From Pseudomonas oryzihabitans (lineage in GTDB: Bacteria; Pseudomonadota; Gammaproteobacteria; Pseudomonadales; Pseudomonadaceae): 64,000 nt of DNA. This document shows, piece after piece, positions 16,930 through 26,098 of this stretch; the stretch's first letter is position 1; every line of letters begins with the position of its first letter. The position numbers were made by a program, and so were the translations under genes. The notes beneath the pieces were generated by a model. That model did not search any database and had not been told where the DNA came from. It saw only the letters and a list, made by a program, of their open reading frames with translations. The stretch spans positions 52,448 to 116,447 of the forward strand of contig NZ_VDND01000015.1 of the NCBI RefSeq assembly GCF_007665395.1, given 5' to 3'.

Positions 16930-17570
16930 GCCAGCACCGCACGGCCGCGCGCGGCGAGAGCCAGGCGATCATCCAGGCCATTGGTGCCGCCGTTGATCTT
17001 CCGAGTGATAGCCGAGGTGTTTCCGGCGTCGGCCAGGTCGTTCAGCCCGTTGACTGACCAGAAGTGCGCAGCTGACATGCAGGCGTTCCATGGGAGTTCC
17101 AGCAACTCGGGATGGCTGATGAGATCCAGCGCCAAAGCGGCACCAGCGGCGACGTAGTTGGCCCGGCCGGTGACCTGCACCAGGCCGCGCCCGCGGTACT
17201 TCCAGCCGTCACCGGAGGCCTCCGAGCCATTCCCATTGCGATTGGCGTAGGCGTTGTTCGCGATTGCCTCTGGGCGGCGAGCCAGCTTGGTGGCCAACTC
17301 GTTCGGAGTACGCGGAATTGCCGACGCGGCCACGGCATAGCGGCTCGGCCAGGTGTTGGCCAGGCCCTGGGCGCTGTAGTTGAGGTTTTCCACCAGCACG
17401 GTGAGCTGGGCCGACTCGTGGCCACACTGGGCGATGAACTCGGCCATGCGTTTAGCGTTCTGGTCGATGCCATAGCGGTTCATGGCTGAATTGAGGGCCG
17501 GCACGAAGACGGCGGCCACCTTCCTGCTGTTCGGCAGGATCTGGACGAGCTGCTGCTCGGTGATGGGCAT
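16926..17570 (-). CDS. Endolysin, glycoside hydrolase family 19
   Basis: Peptidoglycan-degrading lysozyme-like enzyme of 214 aa. GH19 features are visible: AEFIAQCGHESAQL with the catalytic Glu in the GHES context, LNYSAQGL, the segment YRGRGLVQVTGRANY, and a C-terminal ITRKINGG. There is no signal peptide, so export would need a holin. It overlaps the spanin gene downstream. A terminator-like hairpin lies just upstream (17585-17610). Confidence 0.93.
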   Translation of the reverse strand: MPITEQQLVQILPNSRKVAAVFVPALNSAMNRYGIDQNAKRMAEFIAQCGHESAQLTVLVENLNYSAQGLANTWPSRYAVAASAIPRTPNELATKLARRPEAIANNAYANRNGNGSEASGDGWKYRGRGLVQVTGRANYVAAGAALALDLISHPELLELPWNACMSAAHFWSVNGLNDLADAGNTSAITRKINGGTNGLDDRLALAARGRAVLA

Positions 17571-17584
17571 GGGTTTTCTCCAGG

Positions 17585-17610
17585 CGAAAAAATACCCGCG
17601 CTGGGCGGGC
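17585..17610 (-). terminator. Terminator-like hairpin upstream of the endolysin gene
   Basis: On the minus strand CCCGCCCAGCGCGGG is followed by TATTTTTTCG. It sits inside the late operon, between the DUF1353 gene and the endolysin gene. Confidence 0.5.
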
Positions 17611-17687
17611 TGGTCGTCCTCATGGTCGTGAGGAATCAGGTAGGCAGTCGGTGTCAGGCGCAGCGATTCCGCTTGGTCGTGAGGATT

Positions 17688-18047
17688 TCAGTCGGCACCG
17701 TAGTGGCTCGCGCCACCGATCCGAACGCCGATCCACATGAGCCACGCTCGCCAGCGTGCAATGCCGCTCGAACGCAAGGCATTGAAGAAGACACGGTCGG
17801 CTTCCTGGCGCGGAAGCATTCCGGTGCGATACAGCCAGTCGTGCAGCACCGCGGCGGCGTGGCCGTAGGCGCCCACCAGTTCGAAGACCAACGGCAGGCG
17901 CGGCACACTGGCGAAGTCGGTCTCGAAGCCGGGTGGCACGGTCAGCAGCCCCTGGTCGGGGTCCAGATACGAAAATGGCGCCAGGAGGCGCCATGTCTTG
18001 CGGTCGGTCTGCAGTTCGGCCTGCAGCGGCTCAGGGAATCGGTTCAC
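17688..18047 (-). CDS. DUF1353 family phage protein
   Basis: 119 aa. DUF1353 features: YLDPDQGLLTVPPGFETDFASVPRLP near residues 28-53 and the conserved HAAAVLHDWLY motif with H/D residues that look metal-binding. The family is common in tail or lysis regions of phages and its function is unknown. It overlaps the upstream gene by 4 nt. Confidence 0.85.
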   Translation of the reverse strand: MNRFPEPLQAELQTDRKTWRLLAPFSYLDPDQGLLTVPPGFETDFASVPRLPLVFELVGAYGHAAAVLHDWLYRTGMLPRQEADRVFFNALRSSGIARWRAWLMWIGVRIGGASHYGAD

Positions 18048-18385
18048 ACCGTGGCCAGATCAGGCAGCACCGGCAACTCGGCCATAAAGGCGTCCAGCGT
18101 GGGAACGTCCCGCTCGCCCGCCTTCACCTTGGCCAGCTCCTCATAGGCGTAGGCCCAAACCAGTGAACGCCAGGCGCGGAATGCTCGGCCGTCGTCCTGG
18201 AACCGCGGCACCGCTGGCTCCTCCGCATAGCTCACCGCCGTGGCGATGGAGTCGTAGCCGCGCGCTTTCGCCGCGGCGTCGAGACTCGCCTGGATGGCCA
18301 GCTCGAAGGTACCCGTGAGGGCGAGCTGGGCCTGCTCCTGCTTGTGCGCCTTGGTGATCAGCCTGCTGGTGTCGATGTTACCCAT
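18044..18385 (-). CDS. Hypothetical tail-region protein (possible tail fibre assembly type), 113 aa
   Basis: A helical protein whose middle part, KARGYDSIATAVSYAEEPAVPRFQDD then ARAWRSLVWAY-type, resembles the C-terminal region of phage proteins encoded after tail fibres and often annotated as fibre assembly or tail proteins. It overlaps both neighbours by a few bases. The assignment rests on position and that motif. Confidence 0.55.
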   Translation of the reverse strand: MGNIDTSRLITKAHKQEQAQLALTGTFELAIQASLDAAAKARGYDSIATAVSYAEEPAVPRFQDDGRAFRAWRSLVWAYAYEELAKVKAGERDVPTLDAFMAELPVLPDLATV

Positions 18386-18734
18386 TGGCTGCTTCCTCGC
18401 CTGCTATCGACTGGGTGATGGCAGGCAGATGGATATCGATCACTTTGCCGAACTTCTTCCCCTCAAGCACCGGAGGAAAGGCTTCTGCCTCTGTTGGCGT
18501 CGAGCTGATCGGCACCAGCAGAGACAGGTTGATCACGCCCGCATCATCACAGACGACGTCGGATGCCAGGTGCGGGGTCTGGACTGCATCGCGAGGCAGC
18601 GTGGCGCCCTTGTCCATGAATGAGAAGTCGAACGCCTCGTTATTGATCGTCAGCACCGCTCCTTGAACGGTCACCACGAAGTCCACTGCCGCCAAGCCAG
18701 CGGGTCGATATGGCAGTTGCGTGATATTGAACAT
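18378..18734 (-). CDS. Hypothetical tail-region protein, 118 aa
   Basis: Mostly beta-strand sequence beginning MFNITQLPYRPAGLAAVDFVV. No known domain recognised. The ATG at 18734 overlaps the upstream stop as TGATG, which is why it is preferred over an in-frame start nine bases earlier. It sits between two tail-fibre-like genes, so a role in tail-tip decoration is possible but unproven. Confidence 0.65.
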   Translation of the reverse strand: MFNITQLPYRPAGLAAVDFVVTVQGAVLTINNEAFDFSFMDKGATLPRDAVQTPHLASDVVCDDAGVINLSLLVPISSTPTEAEAFPPVLEGKKFGKVIDIHLPAITQSIAGEEAANG

Positions 18735-19213
18735 CAGTACCACCTCCCCACAGCTCGCATCATCAAAACCCCAGTCATGTCACTACTGGTGTTGTTCGTT
18801 ATAAAACCACTGACATATGTACTGTTCAGGGCTTCAATCCCTTCGACACGTCCGCCTGAATTACCGGCAGACATCTTCACGGTAACGGATGGCGTATCAG
18901 CGAACGCGGCCGCGAAGCCCAGGCTATAGCCGTTCGCCCGATTGGCAGACGCCGTGAAACTAGGCGTCGACCAACACTCCTGGGTGCCGTCGGCATAGCG
19001 GGTGTAGTTTCCGCTGGAGTTACTGCCGCGCTCGATGATTGCGCCCGTAACGGTTGAGCCGGAGCGCCCTACTGCCCCAACAATATTGTCTCGACGGTAT
19101 CCGTTCGAGTAGAGCTCGGTGAAGTTGTCGTTGACCTTCCCGAACGCCGTTTTGGCAGGGTCCCCGATATAGGAACCATTGTTCGTCGTGGTATCTACAA
19201 TTTTCTGAGCCAT
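18734..19213 (-). CDS. Putative tail fibre / receptor-binding-like protein, about 159 aa
   Basis: It begins MAQKIVDTTTNNGSYIGDPAKTAFGKVNDNFTELY, a segment typical of the N-terminus of phage tail-fibre and appendage proteins. A Ser/Thr/Gly-rich beta part follows, with TRYADGTQECW, as seen in phage fibre tips and in proteins with such 'GNYTRYADGTQ' motifs. A GTG six bases upstream (19219) is an alternative start overlapping the previous stop. Confidence 0.65.
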   Translation of the reverse strand: MAQKIVDTTTNNGSYIGDPAKTAFGKVNDNFTELYSNGYRRDNIVGAVGRSGSTVTGAIIERGSNSSGNYTRYADGTQECWSTPSFTASANRANGYSLGFAAAFADTPSVTVKMSAGNSGGRVEGIEALNSTYVSGFITNNTSSDMTGVLMMRAVGRWY

Positions 19214-19215
19214 GC

Positions 19216-19923
19216 TCACGCCTCGTGACTAGGAACTGCATAGATGAACGGCCAGTTGAAATAGGGATCATTCCCCGATGGCGAGCCGTAGATGTCGTAG
19301 TTCTGGTAGTACTGCGCCATCGTGGTGCTGGCCCGGAAATAGCCGTAGGAAGGGGTATTGCCCGTGCCCGCCCCGTCTCCCAGGTAGCCGGTGAAGTTGG
19401 AGATCAGGATGTAACTGTTGGCGCTGACCGAGAACGAATCGGTTGTGGTCCAGTACCAGGTGCGGTTGTAGCCGGATTGGTTGATGGGCCCGTCACGCCG
19501 GTAGTTGCGGGTGGCGTACTGGAACACCATCTGCGGGTAGCCCGCGTCCAAGATCAGGCCCCCTTGCGCGTCCCACATCTGCACCCCCCAGGCACCCGAG
19601 CTGCGCGGCGGCATGAAGACCGCGACGCAGTAGGTGTAGGTCTGGGTGGTACCGACGATGTCCGGACTGATGGTCATCCCTGTCCAGTTTCCCGGGCTAC
19701 CCAGCTGCCTGAAGTTGCCGCAGCCATAGCCGCTGGCATTGAGCTTCTGGAACACCATCGGCGGTTGCTGAGTGGTAACGGCCTGCGGCCAGTTCACCTG
19801 CAGTGGCTTGTTGGTGTTGGCGCCCACGACGTATTGCGCAGTGAAGAGCCAGTGCAGCAGCGAGTTCTGGCCATCGATCACCAGGGCGTTCTGGTCATTG
19901 AACAGCTGAATGGCGTAGCTCAT
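19216..19923 (-). CDS. Hypothetical tail-tip protein, 235 aa
   Basis: Rich in Tyr, Trp, Gly and Asn with predicted beta strands, beginning MSYAIQLFNDQNALVIDG. This N-terminus resembles proteins encoded just after the J gene in Pseudomonas lambdoid phages (I recall DUF6453-type proteins). It is likely a virion surface protein. No catalytic motif seen. Confidence 0.6.
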   Translation of the reverse strand: MSYAIQLFNDQNALVIDGQNSLLHWLFTAQYVVGANTNKPLQVNWPQAVTTQQPPMVFQKLNASGYGCGNFRQLGSPGNWTGMTISPDIVGTTQTYTYCVAVFMPPRSSGAWGVQMWDAQGGLILDAGYPQMVFQYATRNYRRDGPINQSGYNRTWYWTTTDSFSVSANSYILISNFTGYLGDGAGTGNTPSYGYFRASTTMAQYYQNYDIYGSPSGNDPYFNWPFIYAVPSHEA

Positions 19924-20204
19924 CCGAAGGACACCGCCAATATCAGTACCGACAGGTTGCCGGTCATGTTGAGGGTCACGCGCCGGCCATCCACCCGGTA
20001 GGCCGGGATTCCATAGCCCTGTTTGTCTTCCTGCACCCAGATCATGTAGCGCGATCCCAGGTCGCCGGGCACGTCGTAGGTCATGGTCGTGAAGTTGTTG
20101 GTCGGGTTGGTGACGACGCCCCGGTGAATGATCCTCAGGGCGAAGCGGGCGCGATTGAGCATCACGCGCCCCGCCGCGTCGTTGATAATGAAGTCGTAGG
20201 CCAT
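19920..20204 (-). CDS. Hypothetical tail-tip protein, 94 aa
   Basis: Short beta-rich protein starting MAYDFIINDAAGRVML, which shares its opening style with the next gene's product. It overlaps the J-protein gene stop and the following gene by 1-4 nt, so it belongs to the tail-tip operon. No function recognised. Confidence 0.65.
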   Translation of the reverse strand: MAYDFIINDAAGRVMLNRARFALRIIHRGVVTNPTNNFTTMTYDVPGDLGSRYMIWVQEDKQGYGIPAYRVDGRRVTLNMTGNLSVLILAVSFG

Positions 20205-23200
20205 CAGAGCGCTTTCCCGATCAGCAGCCGCAGCACGCCGTTGCCGTCGTACATGGTCAGCCGCTGGTTGGTGATGTTCAGCCGCCCTTCCCCGGCGATC
20301 GAACCGTTGATTTCAAAGGCGCCCCCCTTATCCAACCTCCAGCCCGTCTGCCCGGCCACGTAGTCGTTGGACTGAATGGTCTGGCCGATCTTGGCGTTGG
20401 TGATGGTGCCGTCGCCGATAATGGCGGTGTTGATGATCGTCTGGCCGTTCTGGATCACGAACGGCGTAGTGACCGTGCTTCCATCGGTGTTGAGCACCGC
20501 GAACCGCGAGGCCATGACCAGGAACTGACTGGTGACGTCACCACCCGAGTAGTCCACGCCCAGCGCGATGCCGGCAGCGTAGCGCCGACCGTTGGCCGTG
20601 ATCTCCGTCTTGATCGAGTAGGACGACGAGACTTTCGCAGCCAGGCCGTTCAGCGAGTTGGCCTGCTGGACAGTCGCTTGCTGGGCGACTTGCACGGCTG
20701 CGTTCGTATCCCCCAACGCGGCGGAAAGGGTATCGGTGCGCTGCGCCTGCGCCTGCGTGGCATCTGCTGCGACCGACTGGACGGTGATCGAGCCGGCATA
20801 CACCGTCGCGTCACCCGCGCCCCAGCCGGAGTCGCCCGCGCCCTGCGGCATGATCAACGCTTGGATGCCCGAGGTCTGGGTCGCCATGGCAGAAAGCTGG
20901 TTGCCCTGGTTCGTCGCCTTGGTGTCCAGGGCGTTGATCGCATTGGCCTGCGCGGCCGTGGCGTTCTCGGTGTTCGTGACCCGACTGGTCAGGCCAGAGA
21001 TCGCACTAGCCTGGCTCGTCAGGGTGGCGCCCTGCTGAGTCACGGTCGCCTGCGTATCGCTCAGCGCCTGTGCCGACGCCGCCGGCGCCTTCCTCCCGAT
21101 CGACACCCAGGCGATATCGATCACCGCCGAGGTGTCTGCAGAGTTGGCCAAGTCGATTCGCAGCGAAGTGTTGGTCTTACCTACCCAACCCGTGTTCGCC
21201 GACAGGTCGATCTCCACCGTCTGCCAGTCCGTGGTCGACAGATCCACCGTCCAAGACGCAGCCCGTGCTTCAGCCAAGGCGCCATCCTGGTTCGCCCAAT
21301 ACAGGCGCGCCCCAGTGCCCCTGCTCGTGTTCTTCCGGCGAAACCGGATGCGCACGATGGGGTTGGCGGTACCGTCGATACCGGTGAACGTCGCGATCCG
21401 AAAGTTCGCATATCCCGAGATCGTGGCGTAAGCGGGATTCGCAGTGAGAGTGGCGCCCGAAGCCGCCTGCTCGAGGTACCAGCTGCGGAGGGATCCAAGA
21501 AACTCCCAGTTCGCGGCCGCAACGAAGATGCCCAAGCCACCCATCTGCGCCTGCAGATTGGTGATCTGCGAGCCCTGGCTGGTGATGGTCCCTTCCGCCG
21601 CCGATACGCGCGTGCCGAGCGCGGAGGTCGCGGTGGCGTTGGCCGCCGTCCCGACGGCATTCACCTTGCCATTGTCTTGCCAGCCGCTCGCCAGCGCGCC
21701 CACTTCCAACTGGGCTCGGTCAATCTCCCAGGTCACCGCGCTGATACTGCTGGTGCCAAGCACCCGAACGATAGCGCGGGTGTACACGGTCCCGGCCGGC
21801 AGGGTGAAGGTCAGCGTCAGCCGCTGCCAGTCCCCGGTTGCGGCGACCCGAGTGCCCTCCAGGTAGCCCAGGGACGCCTGGTTGGCATCAGCCCCGCGTA
21901 GCGCCAGGTAGAGCGGCACGCCTGCGGTGGCCTTCACGAAGGCCGACAGGGTCACCGTCTGCCCCGCCGCGGCCAGGCTGGCCCGGGCGAAGGTGTTGGT
22001 GACGTAGGCGCCCTTGTCCCCCGCCAAGCCCGTCAGGGCCGCCTTCTGGCTGAAGCCGGCCGGATCAAGGCTGCTGGTAGCGCGCGACCAGGTGACCGTG
22101 CCATCGGCGCCGCCCTCCCAGCCATCGGCCCAGGACTGCGTGGTGGCGGCCCAGGTATCGAAGGACGGGTTGAACAGCAGGTTCTCCCCGCCCACTGTTG
22201 CCAGGTTCGAGTTGATGGTGGTGATCTGGTTGCCCTGGGCGGTGATGCTGTTGCCCTGGCTGGTCACCGTGTTCTGCAAGGCATTGACGCTGTTCTGCGC
22301 CGCCGTCACGTTGCCGTTGGTGGTGCTCAGCCCGTTCTGCAGGCTGGTGATCGCCGACCCCTGGTTGGTGATCGCGCCCTCCGCCGAGGTGACCCGGGCG
22401 GTGACCGCGGCCGTTGCCGTGGCGTTTGCCGCGATGCCATCAGCCGCGACCTGGCCGTTGTTCTTCCAGCCGGTGACGATGGCGCCGACCTCGAGCTGTG
22501 CCCGGGTGCCTTCGACATAGCCATCGGCGACGCCGGAAGCGCTCGAGCGGATCCGGTAGAAAACCGAAACCAGGGCCGTATCCGTAGGCAGGCCAGGATG
22601 GGTGAAGCTGATCCGTTTGCCGGTGGTGTCCAGCTCGAAGAGAGCCGAGACGGGCGCACCGATAGCGGTTCCATCTGCCTTGAGCGCCTGGATGAAGATC
22701 TGCATCCGAATGCCGGCCGTGGCGCGAACATAGATCGAAGCGGTGAGCACCTGGCCGGCTGTTGCCTTTGCGCGGTAGGCAGAGGCGGTGACGATCGAGA
22801 AATAGCGGGCGCTGGTGTCGATCCCCTTGAAGTCGATTCGCATCGATTTCTCGGCGGAGCTGAGCCATGACGTCACGAGGCTGGCGGTGGCCGAGGTCGT
22901 GCTATCGACCGTGCCGCCATCCATGTTCCAGCCTTTGGCCAGCGCCGCATTGCTGCTGACCTCCGTGAACGCCGGGTTGTACAGCAGGTTCTCCCCGCCG
23001 GCATTCGCCAGGTTGGCGTTGATGCTGGTGATCGCCGAGCCCTGGCTGGTGATCGTGTTGCCCTGAGCCGTCACCTGGTTCTGCAGGGTCTGGACGGTGG
23101 TGCTGTCCGCCTTGCCGGCCACGCTGCTGCTCACTGTGTCCACGCGCTGGCCCAGGGCCGTATCGGCGTCGGCCCGCGCCTTCGTCTCGCTGGTGATCGC

Positions 23201-25696
23201 CGTGGTGTTGTTACCCACGGTGGTCGACAGGCTGTCTATGCGGGTACCAAGGGCGCTGTCGGCATCCGTGCGCGCCTTGACCTCGCTGCTGATCGCCGAG
23301 GTGTTGCTGTTAGTGTTGGCCGCGACGGTGTCGATACGGCTACCCAGGGCGGTGTCGGCGTCGGTCCGCGCCTTTACCTCGGTCTGGATCGCCGAGGCGT
23401 TGCTGCCGTTGGCGGCCGAGACCGTGTCGATGCGCTGACCCAGCGAGGTGTCGGCGTTCTGCCGGGTAGTCGCCTCGCTGGTGACAGCCGCCTGACGGTC
23501 CTTGGCCTCCTGCAGCACAGCCGCCGCTCGGGCGTTGGCCTCAGTGGTGATCGCGTCGGCATTGGCCTTGTCGGCGTTGACCCGGGCGGTGACCTCGGCG
23601 AGATCAGCTTCCGCGCGGTCCTTGGCCTCCTGAGCAACCTTCGCGGCCACCGAGCCTTCGGTCGTCACCGGCGCGGTGATCAGGTCCACCTTGGCCAGCA
23701 GCTGCTTGCCCAGTTGCGTCTCGGTGATCTTGCCCGTCAGCCCTTCCAGGTAGGCCGAGACATCGTTACTGGTGGCAGTCACGACCTTGAGGAAATCGCT
23801 CGTCCCGTAGGCGTTACGCGAGCGCACGAAATAGTAGTAGTTGGTGTAGAACGCCAGGCCGGTATGGGTGAAGGTCAGCCCCTGGCCGAGATAGCTCGCC
23901 TTGTCGGCGGTGGCCTTCGGATCGGTGGTGAACCAGTATTCGTAGGTGCCGCCGTTCAGGCCGTGCAGTGGGTTGCTCGGCACCAGGGTGATCGAGTCGA
24001 TGTTGGCGTAGACGGCGACCTGCTCAGGGATTGGCGGCCCGTCGATGCTGACGCTGATGCTCACCTCACCCGAGCGCGCCAGCGGGCCCACGGCGGCGAC
24101 GCTCATGGTGTAGTTGCCGGACGGCAGATCGTTGAACGGGATCTGCAGCGAGTCGGCGCCCAGGGTCTTCGATTGCACCGCCGTGGTGCCCTGGCGCACG
24201 GTGACCACATAGCCCTGCACGCTACCCTGGGTAGGCGCCACCCACGACAGCACACCCTGGCTGACTTCGGCGTTATGGGCCGGCGTCCAGGCCAGGTTGG
24301 TGGGCGTGCCGATGCCTCCGGTGGGCAGGCTGATGAAGCCGATCGGGTTGTAGGGCTGGCCCACGGCATCGCCGAACATCTGGGCGTCGTACTGGGACAC
24401 GTTGACCGTGCAGCCGCCGGTGGCCGTCATGGTCCAATCCTGGACGATGAACTCGCCATCGATGTTCAGGCTGGGCAGGTAGACGCGCACCACGCGGCCT
24501 GGACGGCAATTGTAGCCGTTGAAATTCAGCGGGATCGACAGCGCGCCCCCGGCGCGGCGCCGACGCAGCTCCATGTTGGCCAGGCGCTGCGCCTGGTAGG
24601 CATCGGTGATGTAGCTGAAGGACAGGGTCTCTGCCGCCTCGCCGCCATCTTCCGCCACCCACTCGGCCACACGGACCTCGGGATAGTCGGTGTCCGCCCA
24701 GGCCTGGGCCGGATCCATGAAGGTGCCGCGGATGATGTTGATCGCCGAGTCGTTGTTGACCTCGGTGGATCCGCTGACGGTCCCGATCACCATGTCCTCG
24801 GTGATGGTGAAGTCGTAGGGACCGTAGTAGGCGCCGACCTGCAGTGACCACTTGCCACCCACGCGCACCAGCTGGCCGCCACACGCCTGTTCCAGCTTCT
24901 GCAGGACCTGGGTGCGCTGCTCATCCGCGCCGATCACGCACGAGGTCTGATAGCGGGAGCTGGAGCTGCCGTCGGCATTGCTCACCACTTCCTCGGACAC
25001 GTTCGCGCCGTCCGCGAAGGTGGCAAAGACGATCTCGTCGTCCGGCACGTTGCAGCGGTTGCGCAGAAACCACAGCAGATGGAGCGCGGTGTTCTCGCTG
25101 TAGCCGGTCAGCCCATTGCGCGGGTCGAAGATATCGGTCCGGCCGCGCACGATGAAGCGCACGTCCGGGATGCCCGAGGGGAAGCGCTCGGCGCTGTAGC
25201 GCAGCGACAAGCGCACGTAGCTCAGGCCTCGGCCGATCTGGCTGTCTTTCCAGTCCGGACAGTTGGTCTTGAGGAACGCATTCGGCTGGGTGGGGTTGAT
25301 CACCACCTCGAAGGTGGCGCTGTCGCCGTAAGCGTTGATGTCCTCTTCACCCAGCAGGATCTGGTCGACACCTGCGATGGCGCCTTCGGCCAGCACGTAG
25401 ACCAGGTGCAGCCACTCACCATCGCCCTGGTCGCCCTTCTGCTCCTGGACCCAGGCCAGCAGGCCGCCGGTGCTGACTCGGCCCAGTAGGAAGCGACAGG
25501 CTGCCTTCGAGCTACGGACAGTCTGGGCGGAGGGCTCCTGCTGCTGGGCCGCCTTGACGTTAGAGGCCTTGGCTTGTTGATCAGCGACGTAATAGCCAGC
25601 GGCCGCGCCGACAATGGCACCGCCGACGTTGCCCTGCGCATAGCCGACGACCGCACCAATGACGACCGAGGCGATCTTGCTCGTACCTTGAGCCAT
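20204..25696 (-). CDS. Tail tip host-specificity protein J
   Basis: Central tail-tip protein (1830 aa) that contacts the host receptor. The N-terminal Gly-rich hydrophobic segment and the region to about residue 460 match lambda J-type proteins, followed by fibronectin-like segments (about 465-640). Residues about 690-880 are Ala/Asp/Thr-rich coiled repeats of the type ADTALGxRIDTV. Three carbohydrate-binding-like modules follow: about 897-1098 and 1165-1345 (each starting GGENLL-NP-F) and 1389-1535. The C-terminus is a DUF1983-like segment (VKISSSYSIKTEI-type, then GVDYSGGDVTSQFLVMASRF). Confidence 0.9.
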   Translation of the reverse strand: MAQGTSKIASVVIGAVVGYAQGNVGGAIVGAAAGYYVADQQAKASNVKAAQQQEPSAQTVRSSKAACRFLLGRVSTGGLLAWVQEQKGDQGDGEWLHLVYVLAEGAIAGVDQILLGEEDINAYGDSATFEVVINPTQPNAFLKTNCPDWKDSQIGRGLSYVRLSLRYSAERFPSGIPDVRFIVRGRTDIFDPRNGLTGYSENTALHLLWFLRNRCNVPDDEIVFATFADGANVSEEVVSNADGSSSSRYQTSCVIGADEQRTQVLQKLEQACGGQLVRVGGKWSLQVGAYYGPYDFTITEDMVIGTVSGSTEVNNDSAINIIRGTFMDPAQAWADTDYPEVRVAEWVAEDGGEAAETLSFSYITDAYQAQRLANMELRRRRAGGALSIPLNFNGYNCRPGRVVRVYLPSLNIDGEFIVQDWTMTATGGCTVNVSQYDAQMFGDAVGQPYNPIGFISLPTGGIGTPTNLAWTPAHNAEVSQGVLSWVAPTQGSVQGYVVTVRQGTTAVQSKTLGADSLQIPFNDLPSGNYTMSVAAVGPLARSGEVSISVSIDGPPIPEQVAVYANIDSITLVPSNPLHGLNGGTYEYWFTTDPKATADKASYLGQGLTFTHTGLAFYTNYYYFVRSRNAYGTSDFLKVVTATSNDVSAYLEGLTGKITETQLGKQLLAKVDLITAPVTTEGSVAAKVAQEAKDRAEADLAEVTARVNADKANADAITTEANARAAAVLQEAKDRQAAVTSEATTRQNADTSLGQRIDTVSAANGSNASAIQTEVKARTDADTALGSRIDTVAANTNSNTSAISSEVKARTDADSALGTRIDSLSTTVGNNTTAITSETKARADADTALGQRVDTVSSSVAGKADSTTVQTLQNQVTAQGNTITSQGSAITSINANLANAGGENLLYNPAFTEVSSNAALAKGWNMDGGTVDSTTSATASLVTSWLSSAEKSMRIDFKGIDTSARYFSIVTASAYRAKATAGQVLTASIYVRATAGIRMQIFIQALKADGTAIGAPVSALFELDTTGKRISFTHPGLPTDTALVSVFYRIRSSASGVADGYVEGTRAQLEVGAIVTGWKNNGQVAADGIAANATATAAVTARVTSAEGAITNQGSAITSLQNGLSTTNGNVTAAQNSVNALQNTVTSQGNSITAQGNQITTINSNLATVGGENLLFNPSFDTWAATTQSWADGWEGGADGTVTWSRATSSLDPAGFSQKAALTGLAGDKGAYVTNTFARASLAAAGQTVTLSAFVKATAGVPLYLALRGADANQASLGYLEGTRVAATGDWQRLTLTFTLPAGTVYTRAIVRVLGTSSISAVTWEIDRAQLEVGALASGWQDNGKVNAVGTAANATATSALGTRVSAAEGTITSQGSQITNLQAQMGGLGIFVAAANWEFLGSLRSWYLEQAASGATLTANPAYATISGYANFRIATFTGIDGTANPIVRIRFRRKNTSRGTGARLYWANQDGALAEARAASWTVDLSTTDWQTVEIDLSANTGWVGKTNTSLRIDLANSADTSAVIDIAWVSIGRKAPAASAQALSDTQATVTQQGATLTSQASAISGLTSRVTNTENATAAQANAINALDTKATNQGNQLSAMATQTSGIQALIMPQGAGDSGWGAGDATVYAGSITVQSVAADATQAQAQRTDTLSAALGDTNAAVQVAQQATVQQANSLNGLAAKVSSSYSIKTEITANGRRYAAGIALGVDYSGGDVTSQFLVMASRFAVLNTDGSTVTTPFVIQNGQTIINTAIIGDGTITNAKIGQTIQSNDYVAGQTGWRLDKGGAFEINGSIAGEGRLNITNQRLTMYDGNGVLRLLIGKAL

Positions 25697-26094
25697 TACT
25701 CAACTCTCCAGACCGCCAGCGGTTCACACTCAATGCGGGCCACCCCGGTCTCGCAGGGGGTCCAGTATTCGTTTGCCCAGCGCACGGCCACGCCCAGGCC
25801 ATTGGCGCCCCGGTAGGTGGCCAGGTCGCCGCGCTGGACGAATGCCGGGTTAACCCGGTTGAAGTAGGCGTCGAGGATCGCCTCGACACTGCCGTGCCCC
25901 TTGGCCACGACCCGCTTGGCGCCTGTCTCGGTCTTGTACTTGCCCCGGTAGGCTTCGGCCGGATCAACGCCGCATACCGCCAAAGCGCAATCTGCCGCAA
26001 ACGTGCAGCAGTCGAACTCGCCCCATGAAAAAGGCCGCTCGGAGGCGGCCTTGATCGTTGCGGAAAGCTTGAGGGTCCAGTCGGGATGTCGCAT
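25696..26094 (-). CDS. Tail assembly protein with NlpC/P60-like Cys motif (DUF6950-like), 132 aa
   Basis: Encoded directly before J, the place of the lambda K/I tail-tip genes. The segment FSWGEFDCCTFAADCALAVCG has the Cys-rich pattern of NlpC/P60-related DUF6950 proteins. The ATG at 26094 (MRHPDWTLKL) is chosen because it follows the upstream gene's stop by 4 bases. A terminator-like hairpin lies inside the first codons (26028-26052). Confidence 0.75.
   Translation of the reverse strand: MRHPDWTLKLSATIKAASERPFSWGEFDCCTFAADCALAVCGVDPAEAYRGKYKTETGAKRVVAKGHGSVEAILDAYFNRVNPAFVQRGDLATYRGANGLGVAVRWANEYWTPCETGVARIECEPLAVWRVE
26028..26052 (-). terminator. Terminator-like hairpin inside a tail gene's 5' coding region
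   Basis: On the minus strand AAGGCCGC-CTCCGA-GCGGCCTTTTTC lies at about codons 14-22 of the 25696-26094 gene. It could reduce read-through into J unless antitermination operates. Confidence 0.45.
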
Positions 26095-26098
26095 CGCA

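Noticed and set aside
23714..24847. 377-codon plus-strand frame opposite the J gene
   Set aside because: Shadow of J; His/Gly/Arg-rich without domain structure.
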